A stretch of 64,000 bases of DNA from assembly GCA_035610365.1 (NCBI GenBank), contig CM069435.1, positions 6,908,001 through 6,972,000 of the forward strand, written 5' to 3'. Of the stretch, positions 22,785 through 33,745 are shown piece after piece. Under the pieces are notes generated by a model. The model did not search any database. It saw only the letters and a list, made by a program, of their open reading frames with translations, and had not been told where the DNA came from. A program made the translations under genes and the position numbers. Origin of the DNA: Aquatica leii (Eukaryota > Arthropoda > Insecta > Coleoptera > Lampyridae). Positions within the stretch are counted from its first letter, which is position 1. Every line of letters begins with the position of its first letter.

Positions 22785-25700
22785 CAGAGGTTCACAAACT
22801 TTTTTGTGTCTGATATTGATTTTTTGTAAATTTCTAACTGTAGTGAAGTTTAGTGTTAAAAACTTAAAGTAAATACACATGTTAAGTTTTATACATTTAT
22901 TAATTGAATTTATATTAAAACTACTCAAAATAAAATTTTGTATCTGTTATATAAAATATACGTAACATAAAATAAACTAAGCAATAAGTAAATGTTTTTC
23001 CTGATACTTTATTAATAAATTATCAACATTTGGCGTCAATTTTGTAAGGTTTAATCTTAAATCTCCTCCTGCTAATGATGTCCAGTCTGTTTCTTTTTTT
23101 TCGTTAGGAGACTAGTAACAGCACTGAACCTCCTTTCCACTAGGTATGACGATGGAAAGGAAATTAAAAATTTTCTCGCTATATTCCATTATACGGGATA
23201 AGTAACGGGTATGTTGTTTTGCAGCCAGAATTGCTGATATCCGTTTTTAAATTGAACCTTAAGTTCTTCGTTTGTACTTAGTTCAATCAGTTACTCTGGT
23301 ATTATGACATTCGTTTCTTCTATGTCACCATATGGGTTAATTATCCACGGTGGTATTACCATAGTCAAACCATCCTCAAACCTAGTTTCAAAATCTGAAT
23401 AGAGGGCATTTAAATGATGAACGTAGGTTGAAACGTCGTTTTCCTGGCAGTATGTCTGTGACAAATTGGGGAACTAGGAAAATTTGCCACGTCCAATATA
23501 TTGCTTTATTAGTTTAACTCTGGCAAGAAACGCTGATAAGATGGACTTTGTTTTAATCAAATTTAGACTGTCGCTTTGTAACTGCAAATTAACCATATTA
23601 AATTTTGTAAACAAATCTCTTGAATAGGCGATGTCTGTTTTCCACTTCATTAAATTGTCTTTTAAAATTTTATCTTTAGTATCCAGAAATTCTAAAATAG
23701 TCTCAAAAAGTGTAAAAAATTTTGTCAAACAAGCCTTTCGACAGCCAGCATATTTCAGTGTGAAGAAGTAATTGATGAAAGTTCGTCATTTTCTTCACAC
23801 AACTGCGCAAATAATCGCATATTCAACGCGCTGCTTCGGATTCGGTTTACTGCACTAATGACTAATTGAAAAGATTCATGCAATCTAACACTCAAATTTT
23901 TAGCAACTAAATGTTGTCGTATTGCTAACACCCTTGACGCATTTTGTTTTAAATAGCTTATAAACCCACGATAACGTCCAACCATGGCAGGTGCTCCATC
24001 TGTAGCTACTAATATTATATTTTAAAAAGGGATTGCTTTTTCAATAAAGTAATCCTTCAAACATGAAACAATGATTCACCTTTAGTGTCGGTAGTCAAAG
24101 TTCTTGCGAAGAGCAGTTCTTCGTAGATTTCTTAATTCATAATAAAACGAGCATATGCCAATAATAATGCTGCATTACCTGGTAAAGTTGACTCGTCCAG
24201 TTGTATAGAGAAATGGGTCGTTTGCAAATAATTGCACAAGATGCTTTTAATATCAGAACGCATTTTATCAATACGTCTTTCAATACTATTGTTGCTTAAG
24301 GGAATTTTTTTAATGAGTTCAGATGCAGGTTTGTGTAAAACAGTTTTCAAAACCTCTTCAACGGCTGGCAAAATTAACTTCTCTCCGATAGTATGCGGTT
24401 TTTCGGATTTTGGTATAAGTAACGAGATATTGTAAGACGCCCGCAAACCATCATTGTTTTTTTGTGACGTCAAAGCGAACATTCTGTCCAGCGTGGGTCT
24501 CTTCTGAAGTTTATCTTTGAGTGTTCGAAAGAATTTCAAATCTTTATCTGTTTTATCAGAGTGACAACTTTTCAGATGATCCTGCAGCTTAGATGGTTTC
24601 ATAGCGTCATTGCCCAAAACTTTGTTGCATAAAAGTCACATAAGCAATTGTTTGTCCGACATTGATGGAATAAGGCAAAGTTTGAAATAATCAACACTGT
24701 ACTGTCTACATTTCTTTTTAGATTCGGACATGGCATCAGTCATCTGTGGGCAAAATTAATCTATTTAAATAAGACATAAAGTTCAGCAGCTGTATATTAA
24801 AAAATCAAAATCAAATTTAAATCGTATGGTCTTAGATTTTATGGCAGGCATAAGCGTACAGCCATTATAAATGAATGTGAAAAGGAGAATGTTATGAATG
24901 TTACTTAAGGTTTTGATACGATGGAACTTTAAGGAAATTTGAAACTAACATGACAAAAAATTTTAAAATAAAATATTATGCAACGAATAATAATAACAAA
25001 CTGGCCCACAGTGTAACGACCAATTTTTTTACTTTTTTTGTGAAGTTATTTGGTAAGATATATGTTTATAAAAGAATAATAAATGCCTAGCAAGGTCGTA
25101 AATAAGTAAATATTGACACATACATATTTATTTATGTGATCGCTCAAAATATGTAGTTTAATTTCAAAATAATTTTTTTAAATATGTTTCCTATGTGTAA
25201 AGATTTAAATTCTATGAAAAAAAAAAAACAAATGAGAATGTGTATTAGAAATTCTTAAAAAAACACGCAGCTGTAGAGTTGTGGATTTCTCATTTTCTTA
25301 ATTTATCTTTCAAAATATGTTAATAATAAAATACATACGTAATATGTATGTACAGTAGTCTTCTTTTAGATTTTTCCAAAAGCATTCCATAATCCGAACA
25401 TCTCCTTGCAGCAATTAGTTTGGAATACGTAGATTCCACTGTAATTACAATAACGATTGCTAAGACTTTGAAAAAGAAATTATTGAGGAGTACTCGTGTA
25501 ATTTTGCATGATTTGAATATTAAACTACTAACTGAAGTCATGATTGGCGTATTTTATCTATCTTTGCTAACTACGAGTACAAAACTAAAATTTAATAAAA
25601 AATAATATACTTACTTTTCTCCGGCACTCTCAAACAAAATAACACTGATTCACTATAATTTGTGTGATAAACTACCAGTTTATATTTTTTTAAATATTTT

Positions 25701-26133
25701 CTTAGCACTTTTCTTTTCTAGATTTAGGAAACCAATAAACGTATTTGTCTCACATTCGTATTTATAGAGTGACAAATTGAACAAGTCAGTGCAAGTTCGC
25801 GAAGCTCTGCTTGTAAGAAGATGATACTTGTATATCATTATGTGCAGGATTTACAAGTTCAAAATGTATTGCGACCACAAAGCAAATGCCTAGATCCTTC
25901 AACTTACACAATTTCATAAACATATATAATAAATTTTTTACTTCATAGGTACTTTTATAAATAATGCATATGTCTTTATATTATAAGATAGTATAATTTA
26001 AGTAAATAGGTACTATCAGTGTATGTCGAGATTCACTATCGTGGACCCCCATTTTTATTTCATGGACCCCCAAATTTTTTTTTCGCTGACGTAGACTCCT
26101 GGGGGTCGATATAGACCACTTTGGGAATCACTG
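22785..26133 (-). mobile_element. hAT transposon (ZBED5/FAM200-like group), full length
   Basis: The element is 3,349 bp between perfect 8-bp duplications. Its ends are imperfect inverted repeats: CAGAGGTTCACAAACTTTTT on the left and, read inward, CAGTGATTCCCAAAGTGGTC on the right, the CAG-x-GGTTC-x-CAAA type common in hAT. The transposase runs on the minus strand in the left half. The right 1.4 kb (24,740-26,133) is AT-rich and without recognisable coding. It is inserted into PLE copy C, whose sequence resumes exactly after the duplication, so the insertion is younger than that PLE. Confidence 0.92.
22977..24731 (-). pseudogene. hAT transposase (ZBED5/FAM200-like), broken
   Basis: From the ATG at 24729-24731, a short N-terminus leads to a BED-finger remnant: LLCNKVLGNDAMKPSKLQDH then LKSCH, with one stop just before it where a Cys codon is expected (TGA). 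Next come KDLKFFRTL, PHTIGEKLILPAVEE, SIQLDEST (first catalytic Asp) and LLFARTLTTDTKGE in shifted frame, then ATDGAPAMVGRYRGFISYLK (second Asp region), LVISAVNRIR and LCEEND. The C-terminal dimerisation block reads FPSSYLVERRFSAVTSLL then NRLDIISRGDLRLNLTK. The stop is at 22977-22979. About six stops or frameshifts exclude activity. The order of domains is otherwise complete. Confidence 0.88.
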
Positions 26134-26141
26134 ATCTAGGA
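26134..26141. repeat. hAT target-site duplication, right (ATCTAGGA)
   Basis: Perfect match to 22777-22784. Confidence 0.9.
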
Positions 26142-26470
26142 CATTAACCGAATTTGACTTCAAAACAGCTGTCAGTTTTAAAAATCTACAAAGTTATTTA
26201 GGAACCCAAAAAATTCAGTAAACGTTAAGGATAATTTAGGAATATATAAAATAAACTGTTAAAACTGCGATCAAGTATATGTAACACAAACCAAAATATA
26301 GATTAAATTTCGATTTAAAGAGCATTTGGCCATTTAGGTAAAAAGTCTAGCGCTACCAACCATATGCTTAAAAAAAGACATCAAGTAAACGATATATGTT
26401 TAATAAAACATATAAATAATAGAAACAAGTTGGATGTATATAAAAGCTTGAAAAATATAAAATTAAATAA
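26142..26470 (+). mobile_element. Penelope-like element copy C, right part (endonuclease end)
   Basis: Resumes PLE copy C after the hAT. The sequence at 26,240-26,395 aligns with the reverse complement of 19,370-19,530 in copy A, e.g. GAATATATAAAATAAACTGT, AACTGCGATCAAGTATATGT and CCAACCATATGCTTAAAAAA. It is the start of the GIY-YIG domain, now with a stop (TAA in place of a Cys-type codon). There is no intact frame. Confidence 0.75.
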
Positions 26471-28100
26471 AAGTATTGTTAAATAATGATGATCCAGAAC
26501 CATTATAGTATAAAGTTAATATTGTGTTTTTATATTATGTTATTTTAAAAATTCATTCTAAACTGAGGCCTTTTATTTACTCGTTTTTGATTTTATAAGT
26601 TGTTTTAAATCGATTTTAAATTAAACGAGTTTTAATTTTCATGACTTTTAGCTAACTAATCTACTAGTATGAATATTAATTTGAGCACTTAAAAATTTCA
26701 ATATTGGTATTTTATGTTATAAGCAAATTTTCAAGGTGTATTAGTAAATAAAACAAACTTTCTAACACGTTTAACTGTGCCATATTCTAATTATTTCAAA
26801 TTGGGTTCTACGCTAGTGTTTTTGACTGGTGGAAATACTAATTTCCTACTTTGTTAGTTGAGCTTTATTTATATTATCCAACATAATACTGAAATTAAAT
26901 AAAATTACATAAATACGTATTTTTTATAAGCTGAAATTTCTATTTTACAAACTTCAAAGCATCATACATGACAAAAAATTGTAATATACATATGTTTGTG
27001 ATCGCAAATGTAAAGAAAATAAATAATATTATATGTATATAATAGAAATAAAATGTAGAAAATTTATTTGTATCCTAAAAATGTTTGTCACATGCAAAAC
27101 GACTAAAAACATCAAAGAGCTGCAGTATTATTTGTATTTGTTGTGTAGGTAGAATATTTCATTGTAGTAGTCACTCATACACAAAAGATTAAACTGAAAT
27201 TTAATTAACTATATTTTCTATTGATATTTCCGTGCGATTGTTAGTACGAAATTCTTTAATAAAAAATATGTTGTGTTGTTTGCTGTGTAAATATACTAAA
27301 CCAAAAACCTTTTGATGTTAACATTAATTTTTAGATTAATTTGTTGTTGAGTCAGGTTAATATGTAATGAAAAACAAACATATTCTCAGTTGCATATAAA
27401 TTAACAATTGCTATTTATTGTGTAGATTTAGCGTTATTTTTTTAGCAATTTACTACAGAGCAGTTTTTGTTAACTTTTAATTGATAAGCTAGTTTCAAAC
27501 AATGAATTTAATAACAATAAAAACAAAGTACACAATCATTGTTTGGGGAAGATGGGACAAAGAAGACACGTTAAGCTTAAATTGTAGCATATTCCTTATT
27601 TTGCCAATAATAATTATCTATTTTTGCAATATAATAATCTAAACACTAGAAACGCCGTCGTTTAATTTTGGTCCCATTTGCAAGTTTGATCGTCTCTATT
27701 TTTTTTATTTTGAATTTAGGTCGGTGAAACGTTTTGACTTTTAGTAATTTTATGTATTTTTATAAATAAAAATGTTTTCAATTTTGTAAAGGGAAGAGTT
27801 TATGAAAAAAGAAACGATTGTCCTAAAACTGCTGCAAATTTTGTCTCGTCATTATATAAAAAAATAATTTGATGTAATTGAGCATAATTTTTTGTTGTTT
27901 TTAGCCACAAAGATTTTTTTAGTTTTAGTCTTCACATCCTCAAATTTATGTTGTAGAAAATTATCTGGTTTTATGTCTTTTATTTTGATTTGCTTAACAA
28001 GAATACTTTGGTACAAAGCTTTAACACGTCTTCTTCTTTTTCCATTCTAACTGGATAAAGAGCTGTTACATACATCTTCTCGTACACTACAATCTGAGCT
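26471..28100. other. Non-coding AT-rich stretch
   Basis: No frame of substance and no recognisable repeat boundary. Confidence 0.45.
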
Positions 28101-28553
28101 AGATTCTACAACTACCATTAATTTCAGTTTTCTATTATTTGTGGCAACTTTTTTCTTCTTAAAGATTAAGTGTAGCGCTTAGAATCATTTTTTTTTCGCG
28201 CCTGAAGTTTTTCTTAGGTGTACCTGCACACAGTTTTGGAATCGGCATGATGTCGTGTGGCAAAAAATATAGCAACTGCTGCTGATGCTTATCTGGTTGC
28301 CTCTACTTAAGAGGAACTGAGTAGAAAATTATTCGTCAGTCTCCTCGTGATGAATCAAATAATGTTGGAAGTTTTTCTGTTAAAATACGATATTCTTCTT
28401 TCTTTACACTTTTGAACTGATCGACGATACATCTAATGGTCGAAGACAATGTAAAATTTGCCATTTGAGCTAACTCATAGTTTTTTTGTGAAAGGGTTAA
28501 ACCAAGTTGCGGTAAAAGTATACGACTGCATTCAGCCTGATTGGCAACATTAC
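28100..28553 (-). other. Unassigned coding-like remnant
   Basis: The minus strand from 28,553 to 28,325 is open for about 75 codons (starting NVANQAECSRILLPQLGLTL, continuing KNYELAQMANFTLSSTIRCI and FKSVKKEEYRILTEKLPTLF). It is followed in another frame by MPIPKLCAGTPKKNFRRKKK and, near 28,100, a Ser/Asp-rich end. Composition looks protein-like. It lies just downstream of the BEL/Pao copy, so it could be part of that element or of a separate transposon. I do not recognise the family. Confidence 0.25.
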
Positions 28554-30133
28554 TATGGGAGCAATTTTTTTAAATAAAGGATTCCTACAAACTCTGCGAA
28601 AAATCAATCAATCAACGGACAATAATACCAGATCGCTACCAATTAGAGACAAAATAAAGCTTACTAACTTATGTTCTACTCATAGATTGTGTAATCTTAA
28701 CGGCAGCGGAGATTCAACTATATTCCCCATCCTCCAATGTAGAAACACCTTTGATTTTTCGCTTTTCGCGTTGATACAATGTGTGATGGGGTATTGATTT
28801 CTTCATCTGTGAATTTTGAATTAATTGTCACCGTAAAAAACGAGTCGTTTTCAAATGTAATAAATTTAGAAATGTTTAATGACGAGTAACGATCGAGTAA
28901 CGTGCAACTACAGTCGTAAAAACTACTTGCTTTAATTGATATATGGTTTCTGGTCAAGACGAAACTAATACATCCTTTGGCCAAATTTTTTTTGTTGATG
29001 AAGCCAACTTGGGTTCTCTCACCATAAAAAGCATGCAATTAATTCCTCTGGCAAGAAAGAGACCAGGCGAAGCCGGATCGGCGAAGTTGTCACAAGAACG
29101 AACCTGACGCCAACAACTAGGAGGTATAATTTTTTGAATGTATGAAACGCGATTGGCTTCCACCAATGTGAACGTATCCAAGACAATGCTAGTTGCGAGT
29201 CACTCCAAGCGTCTATTTGTTTTATGCCTACAACCTATCTATAGATCTGTAAAACGAATGCAACAACGTTAGATAATAACACTGCTGCCAACAATTCTAA
29301 ACGAAGGTTGGATAATCTATTGAATGGTGCAACCTTCGAATTGACCATAACAAACGAAACAAAAATTTTGTTATTGTGATGCACGAACTGAAGATAAATT
29401 ACACAAACGTAACCTAGCTTCGATGAATTGCAGAATGCGTAGTACGAACACTAAACGTACGACAAACGTTTTAAACAACAAGGAATCTGGAAATTCTACA
29501 AAGCCACTGACTACGAACATGGCCAGGGAGCTCTCGTCCCAATCTAAACCTATAAGCTACAGATACTGTATCAATCGTTTTGCAAAAAATATGAGTTGGC
29601 AAAGGAAACCTAAATTTTGAATGAAAACAAATACATAGAAGTAGGCCACTGTAGGCCTAAGATTGTTGAGATGACATCGGCTTCTGTGCCAAACAAAAAT
29701 AGAGTTACTTTGACAATGTTTAGCAGGTAACGATGCTGATATTAATCAATCATTAGCAGGCTATTTGCGTAAATCATAAAAATTAGAATTAAGCAACTTA
29801 ATCAATTGTAATTGCAAATTCAACGAATCTAATGTATCGGTTCCACATGCAAACTCGTCAACGCATAAGTTGTCGATGATCACATACGGAACAAACGGAA
29901 ATTCTTTCTTGTCATCTTAAGCCAACTGGCACAACGTGCGAATAGCCAGAAAAAAAATGATGAAAAACCATATTTGACTGTGTTCAATTGATAAGTTTGT
30001 ATGGATTTTGCGGGCAAAAAACACCAAAGAATCAACTAAAATTTTCTAAGTAAAGGCGTAACTACTATTTGACAAAACATTTGACGTACATCAGAAGTGA
30101 AGACGAAATGGTACCAACAAAAACGAAGTAAAA

Positions 30134-30146
30134 TCGAACTAATATC
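30134..30146. repeat. PLE target-site duplication, left (13 bp)
   Basis: TCGAACTAATATC, identical to 30666-30678. It flanks the small PLE insertion inside the BEL/Pao RT. Confidence 0.8.
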
Positions 30147-30196
30147 TTAAAATATTTTTAGGGTAAATGGTGTATTATTTATTTAGAAAATATAAA

Positions 30197-30235
30197 TGCG
30201 AACTTTCGAACTTGGTTTCAGTTCTTCGTCAGGCA
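30197..30235 (-). ncRNA. Hammerhead-like motif, inverted left arm
   Basis: Minus strand: TGC, CTGACGA, an unpaired A, GAACT/AGTTC stem II, GAAA, then GTTC and GCA. The TGC/GCA pair forms a short stem I. CTGACGA fits the CUGANGA core rule. Confidence 0.45.
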
Positions 30236-30551
30236 AAATTAAAAAACCCAAACAATTTCTAAAATAAAGAACTGGATATCAAGAAAGATAAGAGAAGCTA
30301 TTGAAATTATTAAACATTCTAACAATTTCAATAGAGACAGTGGTTACGAACTTTCTGACACATGGTTACCTGTTATTTCTTAATCTTAATTTGTCCACCA
30401 TTGACACTTACGTCTAGAGTTTTTATGGTGGTTTTCTTTTAAACCTTCGAGCAAATGCTGTAGCTAAATAACTTTGCGCTTATTATCTAGTTCCCTTATA
30501 GTTATTGTTTTTAGTTACCTTAGTTTTACAATTGTCACATTAATTTAATTT

Positions 30552-30590
30552 TGCCTGACGAAGAACTTAGACCAAGTTCGAAAGCCCGCA
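30552..30590 (+). ncRNA. Hammerhead-like motif, right arm
   Basis: Plus strand: TGC, CTGACGA, an unpaired A, GAACTT/AAGTTC 6-bp stem II with loop AGACC, GAAA, GCCC, GCA. It has the same architecture as the left arm in opposite orientation. The cleavage triplet is altered (GCC instead of GUH), so this copy may be inactive. Confidence 0.45.
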
Positions 30591-30665
30591 TTTATTTTTT
30601 CTAAATAAATAATACACCATTTACGCTAAAAATATTTTAATATGTTTTGTGGTGAAAGTTTTATG

Positions 30666-30678
30666 TCGAACTAATATC
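30666..30678. repeat. PLE target-site duplication, right (13 bp)
   Basis: Perfect match to 30134-30146. Confidence 0.8.
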
Positions 30679-32199
30679 ATTTTAGAGCTTTGGTCTAGCA
30701 AGAAGTGTATCATTGAGTAAAACGCTTTTGTGGTCCTTGGTTGATGCATCGAATACTAGACAAATTTTAGACGATGTTTTACTTCGTTTAAAGATGCAAT
30801 GGTGTCGGATGTAATAACCCTGCAAACTATTTGATTCCACGGACGAGGAACTCAACGACATTTTCTGCCTGCTACCCCTTAATTGAAGGGAGGCATTTGT
30901 TGGGGACGTCTCAACGTGCTAAAACGATTTCAAAATGTCATCAAAACTAGGCTCTGATGAAGCAAAAAACGAATGTGGTTGTGTAACAACATTACAAGCT
31001 ACGGGGTCCATAAGGACAAAACCAAAAATTGTACTCATGGCGGCTGGACCATCGATTTCGCTATCTTCGTTTTCATAACGGAGGAGACCACTACAAGCGT
31101 AGAAATACATCAGCACCTAAGAGGAGATCAATATTCCCGGAGACACTTCAGTCAAGATCTGCCAAATTCATGTTTCTAAACCGAGGTTGTTTAGGAATTG
31201 CTACACTTGGAAGCTTGGAAAAAATACTACAAATAATTGTGGTAGGAATGCGCTAAATAGATTCAGAAGATCCTACCGGACAAATGTTAGAACTAGTGTG
31301 TCCATTAGGATGTGTTGCTTAGGCAGACGGACAATTCAGTTAAATCTGTCGCCGAATGCAAAGATTTTTGTGAGCGGCAAGATTTCGAATTGGAAGATTT
31401 ACGCTGATGTGTGGAACTTAAACACTTCAAACAAAGACGTGCAGATTTGACAGCGACATAACTATCATACGGTTTTAGACCAGCAAAACAATTACACCAA
31501 TAAACCGAATGCGATTGTACAAACAGTGAGACTGTAACGATTAGTCGGTCGTAGCAGCAAACGGGGCTTGTGTTTTTATTTTTGACAGAGTAGAAATTAG
31601 ATAAAAAAAATTTCTCTATGTTTAATAACGAATGTCGTGTATCAACGTAGTGAACAAGTCTTGAAAAGTAAGCCAATCTTTCAAGAAACCATCAAATTTT
31701 AGAACTTCAATACGAGGCAACTGTATATTTATTTGTTTCTAAGCGTGCTCCTGAGACAACGGAACTTGTTTGCTGATGACGAAAGACGACTTTTAACTTT
31801 GGTAATCAACGATACATGAATACCTTCAAATCACCAGAAGACGAATTGTGCAACGACATTACAAAGATCTTACCAATTGTCTGTCGATTCATCTAACAAT
31901 GTGTCTGCGTCTACCTGTTGCAAATCACTATAAAGACTTTGTGAATGTATAAATGTTGTCATAAACTTCAATGTTATCCAACTATCTATTTGAGTACTTA
32001 TAATCAAAGCTAATATTTGGTTTAAACGTAACAAGGTTTTATTTCGAAAGCTACAGGATTTTTTATGGTGTAAACCATAATAATAAATTAACGAAGAAAC
32101 TATGAACAAACCTGCAATGGCAATCGATACCAAAATCCAGTCAAATACAAATACGAAATCCACGTAAGTGGTGCTTGAAGCAACTACCCATATTTTCAA

Positions 32200-32618
32200 T
32201 TATCAAGGTTTTAACAAGAAACGTAATTTACAAAATGTAAGCAACAACAAATTTAATTTTACAAAATATAAGCAACGTTAAATACAAAAAAACTATACTT
32301 GTCAATGATATGTGACAAATAAAACAAAATGCGTCAATATATCAAGCAAACTATAGCCATCAAGGATCGTGTCGAAAGACCATGTTTTAACTATAACGAA
32401 TTCATTTAATGTAAGTTTTTCTTAAGGTTTGTGAGTTTGTATTTTAAAATACGGTTGCATCTTATTAGTGCAAAATATTTGGTACGAAATATTTATTATA
32501 TTGCCATTTTTTTCAATTTATTTGTTTTTTATTCCATCACCAAGGCTAACGTATCTAATTACTAAACGCGCACGTGATAACTGTCCTAAACCACCAACAC
32601 ACGTGCACGCATAATTAC
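32200..32618. other. Non-coding spacer between BEL/Pao 2 and piggyBac 2
   Basis: Two adjacent similar phrases (GTAAGCAACAACAAATTTAA and TATAAGCAACGTTAAATAC) suggest a small tandem duplication. Nothing else is seen. Confidence 0.35.
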
Positions 32619-33745
32619 CTATATCACAGGCTTTTTGGTATTATGAAGATACTTGACAATCTTTTTTTGACAGACCGTTTCTTTACCTAGACCATTTTTG
32701 GTGCACGTTTTGCATTTCAAAAATATTTTTTTTTTGTTAGATTTGTGTGATGGGTCACAAGATTTTTTCTCGGGCCAGTGACCATCTAGTGAAGTTTGAC
32801 TGGTAGAGGCTTCAGTATCATACAACACATTTTCCTGCTTTCTATTGTCATTCTTTTCATGTCGAATTAAATGTTTCCCTCAATGCCAACTGGGAGTTTT
32901 AGGTAAGATTTTATGACGCTCTCACGAAAATCTAAAAATCCGTAGGATGTTAAATTGTTTTTGCAATATTTTTTTGTAGAGACAAAATGCATTCCATACG
33001 ACAACATGCAGCATGTGGAAGATTACTTTTTTGTACCACCGAATAATTTTCCTTGGTGGTGAATAGGTCGAGGTCATTTGTTCGCATCTGTCCATTCCTG
33101 CAATGTGATGGTTATATGTGACAATTTTTTTAGGTTTTATCACCTCTTTTCAATATTTGTTATTTGTTGACATCAATCGGGGATGATTTTTAGTCGTAAC
33201 TATTAAAACATCGCGTTTATGTTCCGTCCATTTGAGTTTTATACCAGTTCACACGGATTACTTTTACAGTTAGATCGTAGAGTTCCAGTAAAATGAGTTT
33301 GCTAACAAAGTAATTTTTCTGAAAGTCGGTAACTATTGTAAAAACTGTCCATGAATAATTCATGTCCTTTCAGGTACGGCTTTATTAATCGTAGAACCAA
33401 AGACTCTAATTTTGTGAAATTCTCGTCGTTATTGTCAACTGAGTCACTGTAAATTTCGGTGTTTAAATGGTAACCGTCTGAGGTTGTCAACTCAAAAAAT
33501 TTAATACCATACTTAGCTTTTTTATTTTTATGATACACATATAAAAGCAAGTCTGCCACAAAAATGTAACAGAGATTCATCTAACGAAAGCTCCTTAGTG
33601 AGACCATAAACAAACTGAAATTGATCAATTAACGTGTCCAGAAATAGTTGAATCGTTTCTTTTTTTCTTTGAAAACAACAATACAAAACTCGCAATATTT
33701 GTTGAAACTTCTCCCGAATCAAACGTAACTAAATAGTGGGTAGAA
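32619..33745 (-). pseudogene. piggyBac transposase 2 (PGBD4-like), fragments
   Basis: Frames in order: FQFVYGLTKELSLDESLLHF with first catalytic Asp, then CGRLAF (33,722-33,528); NKKAKYGIKFFELTTSDGYH and KGHELFMDSFYNSYRLSEKL with second Asp (33,580-33,302); a missing or degraded segment; PKKIVTYNHHIAGMDRCEQM with third Asp, then YSPPRKIIRWYKKVIFH (33,143-32,922); a spacer; and a C-terminal zinc finger, KKIFLKCKTCTKNGLGKETV with further Cys (32,828-32,619). All three Asp are still visible, but the chain is broken at least four times. It is clearly different from piggyBac 1, so it is a separate lineage. Confidence 0.8.

Larger units (their letters stand above)
30147..30665 (+). mobile_element. 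Minimal PLE insertion with inverted terminal hammerhead-like repeats
   Basis: A 519-bp unit inside BEL/Pao copy 2. The centre (about 30,270-30,380, plus strand) encodes a PLE C-terminus: IREAIEIIKHSNNFNRDSGY then ELSDTWLPVIS and a stop. The arms 30,157-30,236 and 30,551-30,638 are inverted copies of each other at high identity (shared AAATAAATAATACACCATTT). Each contains a hammerhead-like core. BEL/Pao RT sequence runs continuously across one 13-bp duplication, proving a later insertion. It is a 5'-truncated copy with terminal repeats in inverted orientation, an arrangement known for Penelope elements. Confidence 0.8.
28718..32199 (-). pseudogene. BEL/Pao retrotransposon copy 2 (gag-pol), heavily decayed
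   Basis: Right to left on the minus strand: a gag-like segment (32,199-31,870, LNQILALIISTQIDSWITLK); gag with a Cys/His knuckle (31,676-31,305, ARLCLKCLSSTHQRKSSNSK); a pol linker (31,116-30,919, STIFGFVLMDP then SEPSFDDILKSF); an RT start near 30,760 (ICLVFDASTKDHKS, LLNDTLLARP); after the PLE insertion, FVFTSDVRQMFCQI and FLAIRTLCQLA, then a degenerate active-site region (VDEFACGTDTLDSLN) near 29,850; RNase H (WSDSQLALSWIRSH at about 29,200, ANRVSYIQ and WRQVRSCDNFADPASPGLF at 29,181-29,050); and the WPKDV spacer. Stops occur throughout. No LTR was identified. Confidence 0.75.

Noticed and set aside
31765..31785. CTGATGA-C-GAAAG as a hammerhead
   Set aside because: No stem II between the two boxes. 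Chance match inside BEL/Pao 2.
32200..32290. Repeated GTAAGCAAC phrases as an attachment site
   Set aside because: Two imperfect, short, AT-rich copies, best explained by local slippage or duplication.
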